A DNA stretch of 64,000 bases from assembly GCA_032622095.1 (NCBI GenBank), contig CP136067.1:121491030-121555029 (forward strand), read 5' to 3'. This document shows, piece after piece, positions 63,965 to 64,000 of this stretch (position 1 is the stretch's first letter; every line of letters begins with the position of its first letter). The notes beneath the pieces are model-generated. The model had not been told where the DNA came from, did no database searches, and saw nothing but the letters and a program-made list of their open reading frames with translations. Both the position numbers and the translations under genes were made by a program. The stretch comes from Siphonodentalium dalli. Lineage: Eukaryota > Mollusca > Scaphopoda > Gadilida > Siphonodentaliidae.

Positions 63965-64000
63965 TGACTCGGTTGAACATAAACCACAAGCCGTCAATGT
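63965..64000 (-). mobile_element. Hairpin K, second copy cut by window end
   Basis: gactcggttgaacataaacc, acaagccgtcaatgt is the reverse complement of the left arm of K (62146-62182) with two or three changes. The rest lies outside the window. Confidence 0.75.

Overview
This window looks like non-coding, repeat-dominated nuclear DNA from an animal. The sequence is AT-rich by eye. It has no bacterial-style gene packing, no long open frames, and almost every reading frame is short and chance-like. It carries many families of miniature inverted-repeat (MITE) and fold-back elements, Helitron-like elements, a tRNA-derived SINE head, a decayed LINE fragment, minisatellites and microsatellites. That mix (TTAA-flanked piggyBac-type MITEs, Helitrons with gtctgtctg 5' ends, GAT and GA microsatellites) fits a marine invertebrate such as a mollusc. 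That placement is inference; no species marker gene is visible.

No protein-coding gene can be called with confidence. The best candidates are (1) a 19-codon possible first exon at 49797-49853 with a good splice donor and an N-terminus reminiscent of ESCRT-III proteins, and (2) a decayed reverse-strand LINE ORF2 C-terminus at about 44520-45058. The longest frame (144 codons, 7181-7615) is unrecognised and about what chance would give.

I assigned letters to repeat families seen more than once. Family A (ends AGATGCATAATCCGATT), B (AGTGATGTGAAACACTCCGG), C (AGGCACGG), D (AGGCCCACTTAATTTTCGAA) and M (AGGGGTACTGTACAC) are all bounded by TTAA, as expected of piggyBac-like MITEs. Family E carries one, two or more ~69-bp near-perfect hairpins (GCCAATGCATTCTC...GAGAATGCATTGGC) inside several different outer shells. 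Family F has long inverted arms and 9-bp target duplications, as Mutator-like elements do. Family H is an 84-bp TA-flanked Tc1/mariner or pogo-type MITE. Families G, I, J, K, L and O are further fold-backs. T is a hAT-like AT-rich element. U, V, S, R and W are dispersed repeats.

Layout: 0-9 kb A, S, a 53-bp minisatellite, I, E, and B nested in C; 9-17 kb U, E, V, C with a SINE, D, A, and a GAT microsatellite; 17-20 kb B and a head-to-tail pair of Helitron-like elements; 20-26 kb D, F, A, and a U copy broken by an E hairpin and a six-fold 66-bp array; 26-35 kb a Helitron-like 5' part, palindromic GCGCTTAAGCGC clusters, and a 5.3-kb inverted pair of Helitron-like elements; 35-48 kb G, E, F, D, A, B, J, the LINE fragment, and E with a tandemly amplified hairpin; 48-49 kb a 21-bp satellite; 49-55 kb the possible exon, E, a GA microsatellite, M, H and D; 55-64 kb T, I, C nested in A, E, GGTACTC repeats, the R triplication, S, and the L/K fold-back. 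The elements do not form a pathway. The value of the window is its record of nested insertions and of hairpin amplification.
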